DNA of 49,172 nucleotides from an uncultured Alphaproteobacteria bacterium (lineage in GTDB: Bacteria > Pseudomonadota > Alphaproteobacteria > RF32 > CAG-239), in contig CALXZL010000009.1 of assembly GCA_944393215.1 (NCBI GenBank), positions 1 to 49,172 of the forward strand, written 5' to 3'. Position 1 is the stretch's first letter; each line of letters begins with the position of its first letter. A model generated the notes under the pieces. That model was not told the origin of the DNA and did no database searches. It saw only the letters and a program-made list of their open reading frames with translations. Positions 25,043 through 33,344 of this stretch are shown here, piece after piece. Position numbers and translations under genes: made by a program.

Positions 25043-25068
25043 GGTCTGCCGCCTTTTGACGGCAGACC
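25043..25068 (+). other. Strong 5' leader hairpin upstream of the FlaF-like gene
   Basis: GGTCTGCCG/CGGCAGACC (25043-25051/25060-25068) is a perfect 9-bp GC-rich stem with an 8-nt loop and no T run, 40 nt before the ATG. A second AT-rich 10-bp inverted repeat lies at 24943-24968. The 24869-25107 gap otherwise shows no gene. The hairpins may affect mRNA stability or translation. This is inference. Confidence 0.45.
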
Positions 25069-25107
25069 GCAAGGAAAAAGATAATATAATAAAAGAAGGA
25101 AGTAAAA

Positions 25108-25785
25108 ATGAATACAACCACAAATCAAATTGATGCAGCGGAAAAAGAAGCTGTTGTGTTGAACAGTTTTGCCAATGCTTTATTAAAGGCTGCCGAGAGT
25201 AATAATCAGCATGAAAAATTATTGGCAATAGACCACAATTTGAAACTCTGGGTTGAGATAGAAACATCGCTCAAAAGCGCAAAGAATTTGCTTCCCGAAG
25301 AAGTAAAGAAAAATTTATTCAAATTGGCAGATTTTGTAAAATATATGACCATGAGTAAAGGTATTAACATGAGCAAAGAAGATTTTAAGAATCTCGCCAA
25401 TATCAACAACCAAATATCATTGGGAATTCAAGAATCAGTAAAAAACAATTTAGCAGCGGAAGAAGCCTTTTCATTGTTGAAATGTGCCATGGATTTATCT
25501 CGCGCCAAAGAAAAATCTAATGCCGGAGAATTAGCTAAAGCACTGGATAACAATATGCAATTATGGGTATATATAAAGACATTGGCAAATTCAAAGAAAG
25601 CAAAAATTCCGGAAGAAATCAAAGGCAATTTGATAAAATTGGCAGACTATGTATCGCAGAAAACGATTGAAGTCGGAAAAAACATAGACAATATCAATGT
25701 TAAAGCCTTAGACAGTATGATAGATACCAATTTACAAATCAGTGAAGGCTTGATGAGCAAGCAAATGTTGAGTTTGAAAAAATAA
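25108..25785 (+). CDS. Tandem-duplicated FlaF-like flagellar protein
   Basis: A 225-residue soluble protein built of two FlaF-like units about 105 residues apart. Unit 1 has LAIDHNLKLWVEIETSL (39-55) and LPEEVKKNLFKLADFVKYMT (62-81). Unit 2 has LAKALDNNMQLWVYIKTL (142-159) and IPEEIKGNLIKLADYVSQKT (167-186). Each ends in an NLQIS/NNQIS helix. The N-LW and LPEE-LA-FV spacing is that of FlaF, which in Caulobacter works with FlbT to control flagellin synthesis and secretion. FlaF is normally about 120 residues and single, so this is an internal duplication. AAGGAAG is the ribosome site. It has its own terminator and follows the flgFGAH operon. Confidence 0.7.
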   Translation: MNTTTNQIDAAEKEAVVLNSFANALLKAAESNNQHEKLLAIDHNLKLWVEIETSLKSAKNLLPEEVKKNLFKLADFVKYMTMSKGINMSKEDFKNLANINNQISLGIQESVKNNLAAEEAFSLLKCAMDLSRAKEKSNAGELAKALDNNMQLWVYIKTLANSKKAKIPEEIKGNLIKLADYVSQKTIEVGKNIDNINVKALDSMIDTNLQISEGLMSKQMLSLKK

Positions 25786-25795
25786 GACAAACCAG

Positions 25796-25825
25796 AAAAA
25801 AGCTCCGGATAACGGAGCTTTTTTT
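25796..25825 (+). terminator. Intrinsic terminator of the FlaF-like gene
   Basis: AGCTCCG/CGGAGCT (25801-25807/25813-25819) with A-rich 5' and T-rich 3' flanks. Confidence 0.9.
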
Positions 25826-26338
25826 GTATAAAAACAACAGAAATAGAAAAAGAACAAGGCATTAACTCTCCACCAATGACAGAGACAGCATCGCGTTTTC
25901 TAGCCCCGATTGGTACGGCAATCAATTAGGGCGATCAAGCTGACTTTTGTTTTTTATCTACACGAGGCACATATGCTCCGCCTGGAACAGAGAGAGCATC
26001 GCGGTCACAAGGCACCGCCAGACAGGCAGTCAAACTTTTGCGGTCAAGCTGGCTCAGCTTGTGGGGTTAAGCTGCCCTTTGTTAGAATAGAGCACAAACT
26101 TGCCGCCAAGAATGGTGATTGTTCTCGCCTCTTTATCTCGGCAATCAGTTGTTGCGATCGAACGCGTTTTTTTGTCTGAGCAAGGTACATATGCTATGCC
26201 AATACGCAAATAGCAACGCGGTCCACAAGGTGCTGTTTTCTCGGCAGTTAACTGATGGGGTTAAGCTGCCCTTTGTTAGAATAGAGCACAAACTTGCCGC
26301 CAAGAATGGTGATTGTTCTCGCCTCTTTATCTCGGCAA
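25826..26338. repeat. Intergenic repeat field (degenerate and perfect copies)
   Basis: No gene. At least five related units share the core CGGCA(A/G)TCA...GCG(A/G)TCAAGC. Positions are 25916-25944, 26024-26054, 26139-26166, 26242-26271 and 26333-26360. Several are preceded by an AGCATCGCG or AGCAACGCG segment. A further member lies beyond tRNA-Asp at 3428-3466. Open frames crossing this region are compositional and have no ribosome sites. Confidence 0.8.
26062..26166. repeat. 105-bp perfect direct repeat, copy 1
   Basis: Starts TGGGGTTAAGCTGCCC and ends GCGATCGAACGCG. Identical over all 105 bases to 26256-26360. The offset is 194 bp. Confidence 0.95.
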
Positions 26339-26360
26339 TCAGTTGTTGCGATCGAACGCG
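26256..26360. repeat. 105-bp perfect direct repeat, copy 2, overlapping the 3' end of argS
   Basis: Identical to 26062-26166. Its last 22 bases encode the argS C-terminal residues and stop codon (26339-26360). The adjacent CGAACGC/GCGTTCG forms a short palindrome. Confidence 0.95.
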
Positions 26361-28102
26361 CTGCGTTCGCGTTTGAGCATAACTTCGGGAGCTTCAATGC
26401 CGAGGAGATAGAGCAGTTGCACCAAAATATCTCTGACCAGACGCGACATTTTGAGACGAGAGGAGGCGAGCTCAGCAGATTCGGCGTTCATAATGGAAGA
26501 AGCATTATAGAAGGTGCTGAATGTTTGTGCCAAGGTGTAGACATAATCGGAAATAATGCTCGGTTCATGCTCGATATGGGCACGCATAATTGTATTGCTG
26601 AGTTGAGAAATTTTGAGCGCCAAATCTTTTTCTTCGCGATTGGAAATAATGATATTTCCTTCTTTAATTCCGGCGGCATTAGCCTTACGGATAATGGAGT
26701 TAATGCGAGCAACGGCATATTGAATATAAGGACCGGTTTTGCCTTCAAATTTGGCAAAATCTTCGAGTTCAAAAATATAACCCGAGGCAATATTGTTTTT
26801 GAGGTCTTGGAACTTGATGGCCGCCATGGCAATTTGGGTGACCATTTTCTCAATTTCTTTTTCGCCATAACCCTCAACTTCGTTGGGCAAAGGAAGCGAT
26901 TCGCGAACCTTGTCTTTAGAAAGTTTAATAAGGTCTTCGAGGTTCATCACACCGCCGTCACGCGTTTTGAAGGGTTTGCCGTCGGCACCGTTAACCGTGC
27001 CGAAGCCGATATGCAAAAATTTGACATTCGGTGCGAGGTTGAGTTTTTCGGCAACTTCAAAAACCTGCTCAAAGTGCAAGGATTGGCGTTTATCGACAAC
27101 ATAAATAATTTCATCGGCGTGGAGATCATCATAACGCATTTTAATGGTAGCAATATCGGTGAGCTGATAGCCGAAACCGCCGTCACTTTTAACGAGAATA
27201 ACGGGAGGACGTTGGCTTTTAGTTTCATCGAGGCGGATGATTGTGGCACCGTCATCAACTTCGGAAATACCGCGTTCTTGAGCAATTTTAACTACTTCTT
27301 TGCAAGTTTCGTGGGCATCACTTTCGCCGAGCCAAAGGTCAAAATGAGCCTCGAGTTCGGCATAGTTTTTCTTCACGTCTTCAACCGAAACTTTACGCAA
27401 GTGCTGCCATGCTTTGTAAAATTCGGGATCTTTGTCTTGAATTTTGGTGGTAATCAAACGAGCTTGCTCTTTAGCAGATTCATCTTCTTTGCAGCGAATA
27501 TTGGCTTGTTTGTAGAAAGCGGAAATTTGTTTGATATCATAAGTTTCAACTTTTGAAAGATTGCCGTCTTGGCGGATAATTTCTGACAAGATCATGCCCA
27601 TGGGGGTTCCCCAGTCGCCGAAGTGAACATCGGAGATCGTTTCATTACCGACAAAGTTTTCGATTCTCCGGATTGATTCGCCGACCACGGCAGAACGGAG
27701 GTGACCAACGTGCAGAGCTTTGGCAACGTTTGGACCGCCAAAGTCCATCACCACGCGATTCGGTTTTTCAACTTTGGCGCAACCGAAGTTTTTATCAGCG
27801 GCAATGGCATCAATATTGTGAGCAAGGAAGGTGTCGGCTAAAGAAAGGTTGATAAAGCCCGGACCATCAATGGAAATTTTGGCAAAATCGGCATCTTTTT
27901 CAAGCTCGGCAACAATTTTTGCGGCAATTTCGCGCGGATTTTTGCGTTCCGATTTTGCCAGAGCCAAAGCACCGTTGCATTGAAAATCGCTCAAATCCGG
28001 ACGGTCTGAAACCTTAACAACAGCAAATTTTGCATCCAAATTGAGTGTTTGAAAAACATGAGCCAATTTCTGATTAATTAAATATTCCAAAGACAAATTC
28101 AT
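26339..28102 (-). CDS. argS: Arginyl-tRNA synthetase
   Basis: A 587-residue class I synthetase that charges tRNA-Arg. The start ATG at 28102 has AGGAAA 6 nt upstream, and a TTG two codons earlier is not needed. The N-terminal Add-1 domain is followed by the HIGH-type motif in GGPNVAKALHVGHLRS (H131-V-G-H134 from this start). FGTVNGADGKPFKTRDGG is the ArgS replacement for KMSKS. The anticodon-binding DALR domain ends the protein. ArgS normally ends close to GIEAPERM. Here GIEAPEVM is followed by 12 extra residues (LKRERSAFDRNN) partly encoded by the 105-bp repeat. The enzyme should still be functional. Confidence 0.96.
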   Translation of the reverse strand: MNLSLEYLINQKLAHVFQTLNLDAKFAVVKVSDRPDLSDFQCNGALALAKSERKNPREIAAKIVAELEKDADFAKISIDGPGFINLSLADTFLAHNIDAIAADKNFGCAKVEKPNRVVMDFGGPNVAKALHVGHLRSAVVGESIRRIENFVGNETISDVHFGDWGTPMGMILSEIIRQDGNLSKVETYDIKQISAFYKQANIRCKEDESAKEQARLITTKIQDKDPEFYKAWQHLRKVSVEDVKKNYAELEAHFDLWLGESDAHETCKEVVKIAQERGISEVDDGATIIRLDETKSQRPPVILVKSDGGFGYQLTDIATIKMRYDDLHADEIIYVVDKRQSLHFEQVFEVAEKLNLAPNVKFLHIGFGTVNGADGKPFKTRDGGVMNLEDLIKLSKDKVRESLPLPNEVEGYGEKEIEKMVTQIAMAAIKFQDLKNNIASGYIFELEDFAKFEGKTGPYIQYAVARINSIIRKANAAGIKEGNIIISNREEKDLALKISQLSNTIMRAHIEHEPSIISDYVYTLAQTFSTFYNASSIMNAESAELASSRLKMSRLVRDILVQLLYLLGIEAPEVMLKRERSAFDRNN

Positions 28103-28171
28103 AACCAATTTCCTATACTTAAAACGAGTTTCGGCATAATTTATAAAATAAATTGATGAAATACAACAAAA

Positions 28172-28543
28172 TTATTTCATTTCATCCATGATAGGGATAT
28201 TAACAACTTTTTCTTTTTTTGGCGCAACCCCGGCACATCTAAAGTAAAAATGATTGGGAATAAAGATGCGACAGGTAAAAGATGTTTGTTTTTCCGGCAC
28301 GGCGTAAGATCCGGTTTTGTGTTTGATACACTCTTGATTAGCCAAAGCAAGAACATCTGCATAGGGCGTTGTCAGAGCATTATAACAAATTGCGGGACGA
28401 TCGGGAGTTGATTCTCCGACATATAAACTTTCTTGCGTTTGGGCACCGGCTTCGCGGCGACGGTCAACAAAAGGAGCAGTAAAGGAACAGGCATTGACAA
28501 ATAAGGTCAAAAGCAAAACGGATAAAAAAAATCTGCTGGACAA
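28172..28543 (-). CDS. Small lipoprotein of unknown function
   Basis: A 123-residue protein if started at the TTG at 28543, which has GGAG 9 nt upstream and begins a lipoprotein signal peptide (SSRFFLSVLLLTLFVNAC). Upstream in-frame starts lack a ribosome site and would put unrelated hydrophobic sequence before it. The lipobox is VNAC, followed by SFTAPFVDRRREAG. The mature part has cysteines in AICYNAL, NQECIKH, FTCRIF and FRCAGV, probably two disulfides. The family is unknown and an envelope location is inferred. It is divergent from the gene at 28604, 60 bp away. Confidence 0.6.
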   Translation of the reverse strand: MSSRFFLSVLLLTLFVNACSFTAPFVDRRREAGAQTQESLYVGESTPDRPAICYNALTTPYADVLALANQECIKHKTGSYAVPEKQTSFTCRIFIPNHFYFRCAGVAPKKEKVVNIPIMDEMK

Positions 28544-28603
28544 ATCATAAAACTCCACTAAATTACATACAGTTAAAGTTATATATAAACGAAGAAGATT
28601 AAA

Positions 28604-29206
28604 ATGAAAAGTGAAAATAAATATATTGGTGATGAAGGTTTTAAAAAACTTCTCGAACATTATAATTGTGAAACGCCGTTAGATATAATAAAGATGCGTT
28701 TTGCCGGAGCAATATGTTCGCCTAATTTGGAATTGCGTCCGTCAGATGTCATTTCTTCATTTTGGCAACAAGGACAAGAGCCGAGGTTGCAGACCAAAGA
28801 AGAGGCAGACTTATTTTTCAAATTTTTCATGGGATTATGGGATGAAATTTTTGAAAGAGTTAAAGAAAACAAAATTGAGTTACCTTTTGTAAAAAAAGAA
28901 AAAGATAATTTGGCAGCATATTGTGAAGCCCGATATCACCAAATAGAGTGGGGCTATGTCGAAGGTTTTTGGGGCGGCAAGCAAGATTTGAAAATTCCGG
29001 CATATTTGGCGGAAGTAATAGATTCGCTCAGTGATTTAGCGGGAGTTTATGCCACATTAGAAAAGAAATTAACCAATCGCAGTGATTCGGATGAAGTTTC
29101 AAAATCATTAGAGCATACGGATAAAATGGCAGAAAGAGCAATAGCTTTTATCATCGAAAATTCGGTTTTGCCGAGAATAGAAGGTATTGCTCGCGTTGTG
29201 AATTAA
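28604..29206 (+). CDS. Hypothetical protein, 200 residues
   Basis: An unrecognised soluble, mainly helical protein. The N terminus (YIGDEGFKKLLEHYNCETPLDIIKMRFAGAI, in part) and the middle (LFFKFFMGLWDEIFERVKENKIELPF) are amphipathic helices. A W/Y/G-rich turn (QIEWGYVEGFWGGKQDLKIP) and a helical C terminus (KMAERAIAFIIENSVLPRIEG) follow. The tryptophan-rich segment may be the conserved core of its family. No catalytic motif is visible. The leader has no strong ribosome site. It is probably a single-gene unit before the nitroreductase. Confidence 0.65.
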   Translation: MKSENKYIGDEGFKKLLEHYNCETPLDIIKMRFAGAICSPNLELRPSDVISSFWQQGQEPRLQTKEEADLFFKFFMGLWDEIFERVKENKIELPFVKKEKDNLAAYCEARYHQIEWGYVEGFWGGKQDLKIPAYLAEVIDSLSDLAGVYATLEKKLTNRSDSDEVSKSLEHTDKMAERAIAFIIENSVLPRIEGIARVVN

Positions 29207-29269
29207 CTAAAGATTAGAATTTATCAAATAAAAATAAAACGTTACACAAACACATTAAGGAGAAATCTG

Positions 29270-29800
29270 ATGGATTTGATGGAAGGGTTGTTAACTCGTC
29301 GTTCGGTACGCAAGTTTGATACCTCAAAACAAATTTCTAAAGAAACCATAAAAGAGTTGATAAAAGCGGCACAATATGCCCCGTCTGCACACAATACCCA
29401 GCCATGGGAATTTTTGGTTGTTGAAAATCCGGAAGTTTTAAAACAATTTCGGCATATGCAACGCTCGGCATTGTTTGCAGAATCTGCCACTGCCGTGATT
29501 TTGGTTTGCGGAAATACGGATAAATCCTTCAGCCGCGAAAAAGAAGGCTGGAGCTATGTGGATATTGATTGCTCGGCAGCCACCGAGAATTTGCTCCTTG
29601 CGGCTCATGCATTAGGTTTGGGTGGATGTTGGTGCGGAGCCTCACCGATGACCGGTCCGATAGCAAGTTTGAAGGAATATTTCAAATTACCGGAAAATAT
29701 CAAGCCGTTTTCGATAGTCGTTTTAGGATATCCGGCAGAAGAGCCGAAGCAGCCGGAGAACAGGTATAACGAAAATGCCATCCACTGGGAAAAATGGTAA
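29270..29800 (+). CDS. Nitroreductase-family FMN oxidoreductase
   Basis: A 176-residue flavoprotein. The FMN-binding N terminus is LTRRSVRKFD (9-18), followed by APSAHNTQPWEF (37-48). The central loop ATENLLLAAHALGLGGCWCGA and the C-terminal VVLGYPAEEPKQPENR are standard for the family, which reduces nitro compounds, quinones or related substrates with NAD(P)H. AGGAG lies 7 nt before the ATG. It is small for the family (about 170-220). The physiological substrate is unknown. Confidence 0.88.
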   Translation: MDLMEGLLTRRSVRKFDTSKQISKETIKELIKAAQYAPSAHNTQPWEFLVVENPEVLKQFRHMQRSALFAESATAVILVCGNTDKSFSREKEGWSYVDIDCSAATENLLLAAHALGLGGCWCGASPMTGPIASLKEYFKLPENIKPFSIVVLGYPAEEPKQPENRYNENAIHWEKW

Positions 29801-29803
29801 ATA

Positions 29804-29837
29804 AAAAAGCGGGGTTTGTTAAAACCTCGCTTTTTTA
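29804..29837. terminator. Bidirectional intrinsic terminator
   Basis: AAAAAGCGGGGTTT pairs with AAACCTCGCTTTTTT around a GTTA loop (one mismatch). It serves the nitroreductase and the convergent gene at 29857. Confidence 0.85.
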
Positions 29838-29856
29838 TTGTTAGAAGAAGAACGGA

Positions 29857-30234
29857 TTAGAGTTCTTCCAAGAACAAAAGTTCAAATTTTTCGCCGAGCT
29901 GCTCCCCTTTGATAAAGAAATAGTTGAACTTTTCTTCACCTTGGAACTTGTAAACACAGATCTTGGTATCTTTGCCGTAATCATCTTTATAAATGGTTTC
30001 AGCATTGTCGAAAGCAGCCTGCGTAGCCGAGCTCCACTCCTTGCGGGGATGGTCATAGAGATAGCATCTGTGCTCTTTGCTGACAGTCTCGGAAATCTTT
30101 GTCAAAGCATATTTCAGCATATTGGCAAAGACCTTTTTCACATGAAGATTGTGCTCGCATTTTTTCACGTAAGAAATAACGTCTAAAGGTGAGAAGCCTT
30201 CGCACTTAGTCACCAGTAAAGTAAAATTTTTCAT
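29857..30234 (-). CDS. Hypothetical protein, 125 residues
   Basis: An unrecognised small soluble protein. The N terminus (MKNFTLLVTKCEGFSPLDVI) looks like a strand and helix. A basic helical middle (KKVFANMLKYALTKISETV) leads to DDYGKDTKICVYKF and KFNYFFIKGEQLGEKFELLFLEEL strands. The alternation resembles a small alpha/beta domain. No motif supports a function. It converges with the nitroreductase on a shared terminator. Confidence 0.6.
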   Translation of the reverse strand: MKNFTLLVTKCEGFSPLDVISYVKKCEHNLHVKKVFANMLKYALTKISETVSKEHRCYLYDHPRKEWSSATQAAFDNAETIYKDDYGKDTKICVYKFQGEEKFNYFFIKGEQLGEKFELLFLEEL

Positions 30235-30381
30235 AATTAAACAAATTTTAGTTAATGTATCGAGTTAATAATTTGCGCACACTAATAAAAGTTACAGTCT
30301 CTTCCTTAGCATAAATAGACAAAAAATCAAGCGTTTTTTGTGAAAAAAATTGAATAAATTGTCAATGACAGAAGATTTGAC

Positions 30382-30409
30382 TTGAAAAAAAAAGAATAAA
30401 TGCTACATT
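30382..30409 (+). promoter_or_regulatory. Probable sigma-70 promoter of gap-pgk
   Basis: TTGAAA (30382-30387) and TACATT (30404-30409) with a 16-nt spacer, 71 nt before the gap start. The leader ends with an AAGGAAGG ribosome site. The rest of the 30235-30479 gap shows no gene. Confidence 0.5.
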
Positions 30410-30464
30410 ATCGACGATAAAATTTAGATAAAAGCTCGTGCGGGGCAGTCCGCATAATAGATAA

Positions 30465-31487
<1,023 letters not shown>

Positions 31488-31494
31488 TGTATAG

Positions 31495-31567
31495 AAAATC
31501 CCCGCTCTTCCGAGGAGAAAATGCATGCTGCATTTTTCGTAAACTCGGGGCGGGGATTTTGCTTTTT
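31495..31567 (+). terminator. Long nested hairpin between gap and pgk (attenuating terminator)
   Basis: The outer stem AAAATCCCCGC/GCGGGGATTTT (31495-31505/31550-31560) encloses CCGAG/CTCGG and AAAATGCA/TGCATTTT (about 31518-31537). TTTTTT follows. It probably ends or attenuates gap transcription before pgk, 17 nt from the pgk start. Confidence 0.8.
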
Positions 31568-31583
31568 TAATAGGAAAAATTAA

Positions 31584-32795
31584 ATGACCGAATATAAAAC
31601 AATTAAAGATTTGGGTGATTTGAACGGTAAAGTCGTTATGCTTCGTGCAGACTTGAACGTTCCTGTTGATGAAAATTTGAAAGTTACCAATACCGCCCGT
31701 ATAGACCGTACGGTTCCAACCATCAAATTGTTGATGGAAAAAGGTGCCAAAGTTGTTGTCATCTCTCACTTTGGTCGTCCGGAAGGCAAAGGCGATATGC
31801 GCAACTCTTTGAGCCATATCGTTGCCGATTTGGAAAAATCTTTGGGCAAACATGTTGTTTTTGTTGATGACTGCATTGGTGAAAAAGTTGAACAAGCTGT
31901 TAAAAACATGAAACAAGATGAAGTTTTGTTGCTTGAAAACCTCCGCTTCTATAATGAAGAGAAAAAAGGTGACGAAGCTTTTGCCAAAGAGTTGGTTAAA
32001 GTTGCCGATGCTTATGTATCTGACGCTTTCTCAACCGCTCACCGTGCTCATGCTTCTATGGTTGCCGCTGCTAAAGAAAAGCCGGCTGCTTTTGGCTTGT
32101 TGATGGAAGAAGAAGTTAATGCTTTGTCTAAAGGTTTGAACAATCCGGAACGTCCGTTAATGGCGATTGTCGGCGGTTCAAAAGTTTCTACCAAATTGGA
32201 TTTATTGAACAACTTGGTAAAGAAGGTAGATAAATTGGTCATCTCCGGCGGTATGGCTCATACCTTTATGAAAGCCAGCGGCGTTGATACCGTTAATGAA
32301 GCAAACTCTCTGGTTCAAATGGATATGATTGAAACCGCCAAAGAAATTATGGCAACAGCCAAAGCCAACGGTTGCGAAATCATTTTGCCTCTTGATGTTG
32401 TTGTTTCCAAAGAGTTCAAAGCTGAGGCTGAACACAAAACCGTTGATTTGGAACATATTCCTGCTGAAGGTTGGATTTTGATGGATGTCGGCGCAAAGAC
32501 CATTGCCTCGATCAATGCCAAATTGGATGAATGCAAAACTTTAGTTTGGAACGGACCTTTGGGTGTGTTTGAGTTGAAACCGTTTGATACCGCAACCAAC
32601 GAAGTTGCGGCTCATGCGGCGGACTTAACCCAAGCCGGTAAGTTGTTAACCGTTGCCGGTGGCGGCGATACAGTTTCTGCACTGGCTAATGCCGGAGTTG
32701 AAAAGAAATTCAGCTACATTTCAACCGCGGGCGGTGCCTTCTTAGAGTGGATGGAAGGTAAAGAGCTTCCCGGTGTAGTTGTTTTGAAAAAATAA
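31584..32795 (+). CDS. pgk: Phosphoglycerate kinase
   Basis: A 403-residue glycolytic kinase that transfers phosphate from 1,3-bisphosphoglycerate to ADP. RADLNVPVD (21-29) and the substrate loop SHFGRPEG are at the N terminus. LLLENLRFYNEE is central. The nucleotide-domain motifs are AIVGGSKVSTKLDLL, LVWNGPLGVFE and the hinge TVAGGGDTVSAL. Length is typical. It lies downstream of gap across a long hairpin, the usual gap-pgk order. Read-through from gap is likely since no strong separate promoter is visible. Confidence 0.97.
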   Translation: MTEYKTIKDLGDLNGKVVMLRADLNVPVDENLKVTNTARIDRTVPTIKLLMEKGAKVVVISHFGRPEGKGDMRNSLSHIVADLEKSLGKHVVFVDDCIGEKVEQAVKNMKQDEVLLLENLRFYNEEKKGDEAFAKELVKVADAYVSDAFSTAHRAHASMVAAAKEKPAAFGLLMEEEVNALSKGLNNPERPLMAIVGGSKVSTKLDLLNNLVKKVDKLVISGGMAHTFMKASGVDTVNEANSLVQMDMIETAKEIMATAKANGCEIILPLDVVVSKEFKAEAEHKTVDLEHIPAEGWILMDVGAKTIASINAKLDECKTLVWNGPLGVFELKPFDTATNEVAAHAADLTQAGKLLTVAGGGDTVSALANAGVEKKFSYISTAGGAFLEWMEGKELPGVVVLKK

Positions 32796-32808
32796 ACAAG
32801 CTTAAAAT

Positions 32809-32836
32809 AAAGCCCGCCTTTTGGTGGGCTTTGTTG
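32809..32836 (+). terminator. Intrinsic terminator of pgk
   Basis: AAAGCCCGCC/GGTGGGCTTT (32809-32818/32823-32832, one G-U pair) followed by a T-rich tract. Confidence 0.85.
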
Positions 32837-32855
32837 TTTTAATAAAGGAAAAAAG

Positions 32856-33263
32856 ATGAAGGTAAATAATGAATTAGACCAAGACGGATGTTTGGATATA
32901 GAATTGATTGAGAACAGCGTTGCCTGGCAAAAAGAAAAGGGTGGAGACAATATCCTTTTGCAATATATAAACGGCGGCGAAAATATGCGTATAGTTGAGC
33001 GTTTTTCGGAAGATGTGGATATTACGGAAACACATCACTGGGGAAAAAGTTTAGTCGTAAAATTAAGCGACGGCAATTTTCAAAGTTATTTCCAGGATAA
33101 AATGGGAAACTATAGACTGATAAAAGACTTGGGCAATAATAATGCACGTGACGATCACGGTCCTATAAAAAATGGACAAAAAGAAAGTGAAGAAACGAAA
33201 AAATATAAGAAAATCGTTGATGCTTCTATAGTTTTAATGCAAAGGCGAAATAGAATATACTGA
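32856..33263 (+). CDS. Hypothetical protein, 135 residues
   Basis: An unrecognised soluble acidic protein. AAAGGAAAAAAG lies before the ATG. The middle (ENMRIVERFSEDVDITETHHWGKSLVVKLSDGNFQSYF, in part) reads as a set of beta strands. The C-terminal half (NGQKESEETKKYKKIVDASIVLMQRR) is charged and helical. There is no signal peptide. It lies directly upstream of the 595-residue unknown protein on the same strand (81-bp gap), so the two may be related in function. The gap between them contains no clear terminator. Confidence 0.6.
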   Translation: MKVNNELDQDGCLDIELIENSVAWQKEKGGDNILLQYINGGENMRIVERFSEDVDITETHHWGKSLVVKLSDGNFQSYFQDKMGNYRLIKDLGNNNARDDHGPIKNGQKESEETKKYKKIVDASIVLMQRRNRIY

Positions 33264-33344
33264 TTTTTTTGTCAAAAAACATATTGTCTTTATTTAAAAA
33301 TATGCTATGATAAAGATAAATAATAAAATTAACGAGGTTCACTC

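Noticed and set aside
26062-26360. CRISPR array
   Set aside because: Only two perfect 105-bp copies with a single 89-bp interval. Unit size and lack of regular spacers do not fit, and no cas gene is near.
25910-26376. Plus-strand open frames in the repeat field
   Set aside because: They share repeated sequence, lack ribosome sites and have repeat-like composition. No family resemblance.
26294-27556. A 420-codon plus-strand frame opposite argS
   Set aside because: It is the antisense shadow of a clear argS reading, which has conserved motifs on the other strand.
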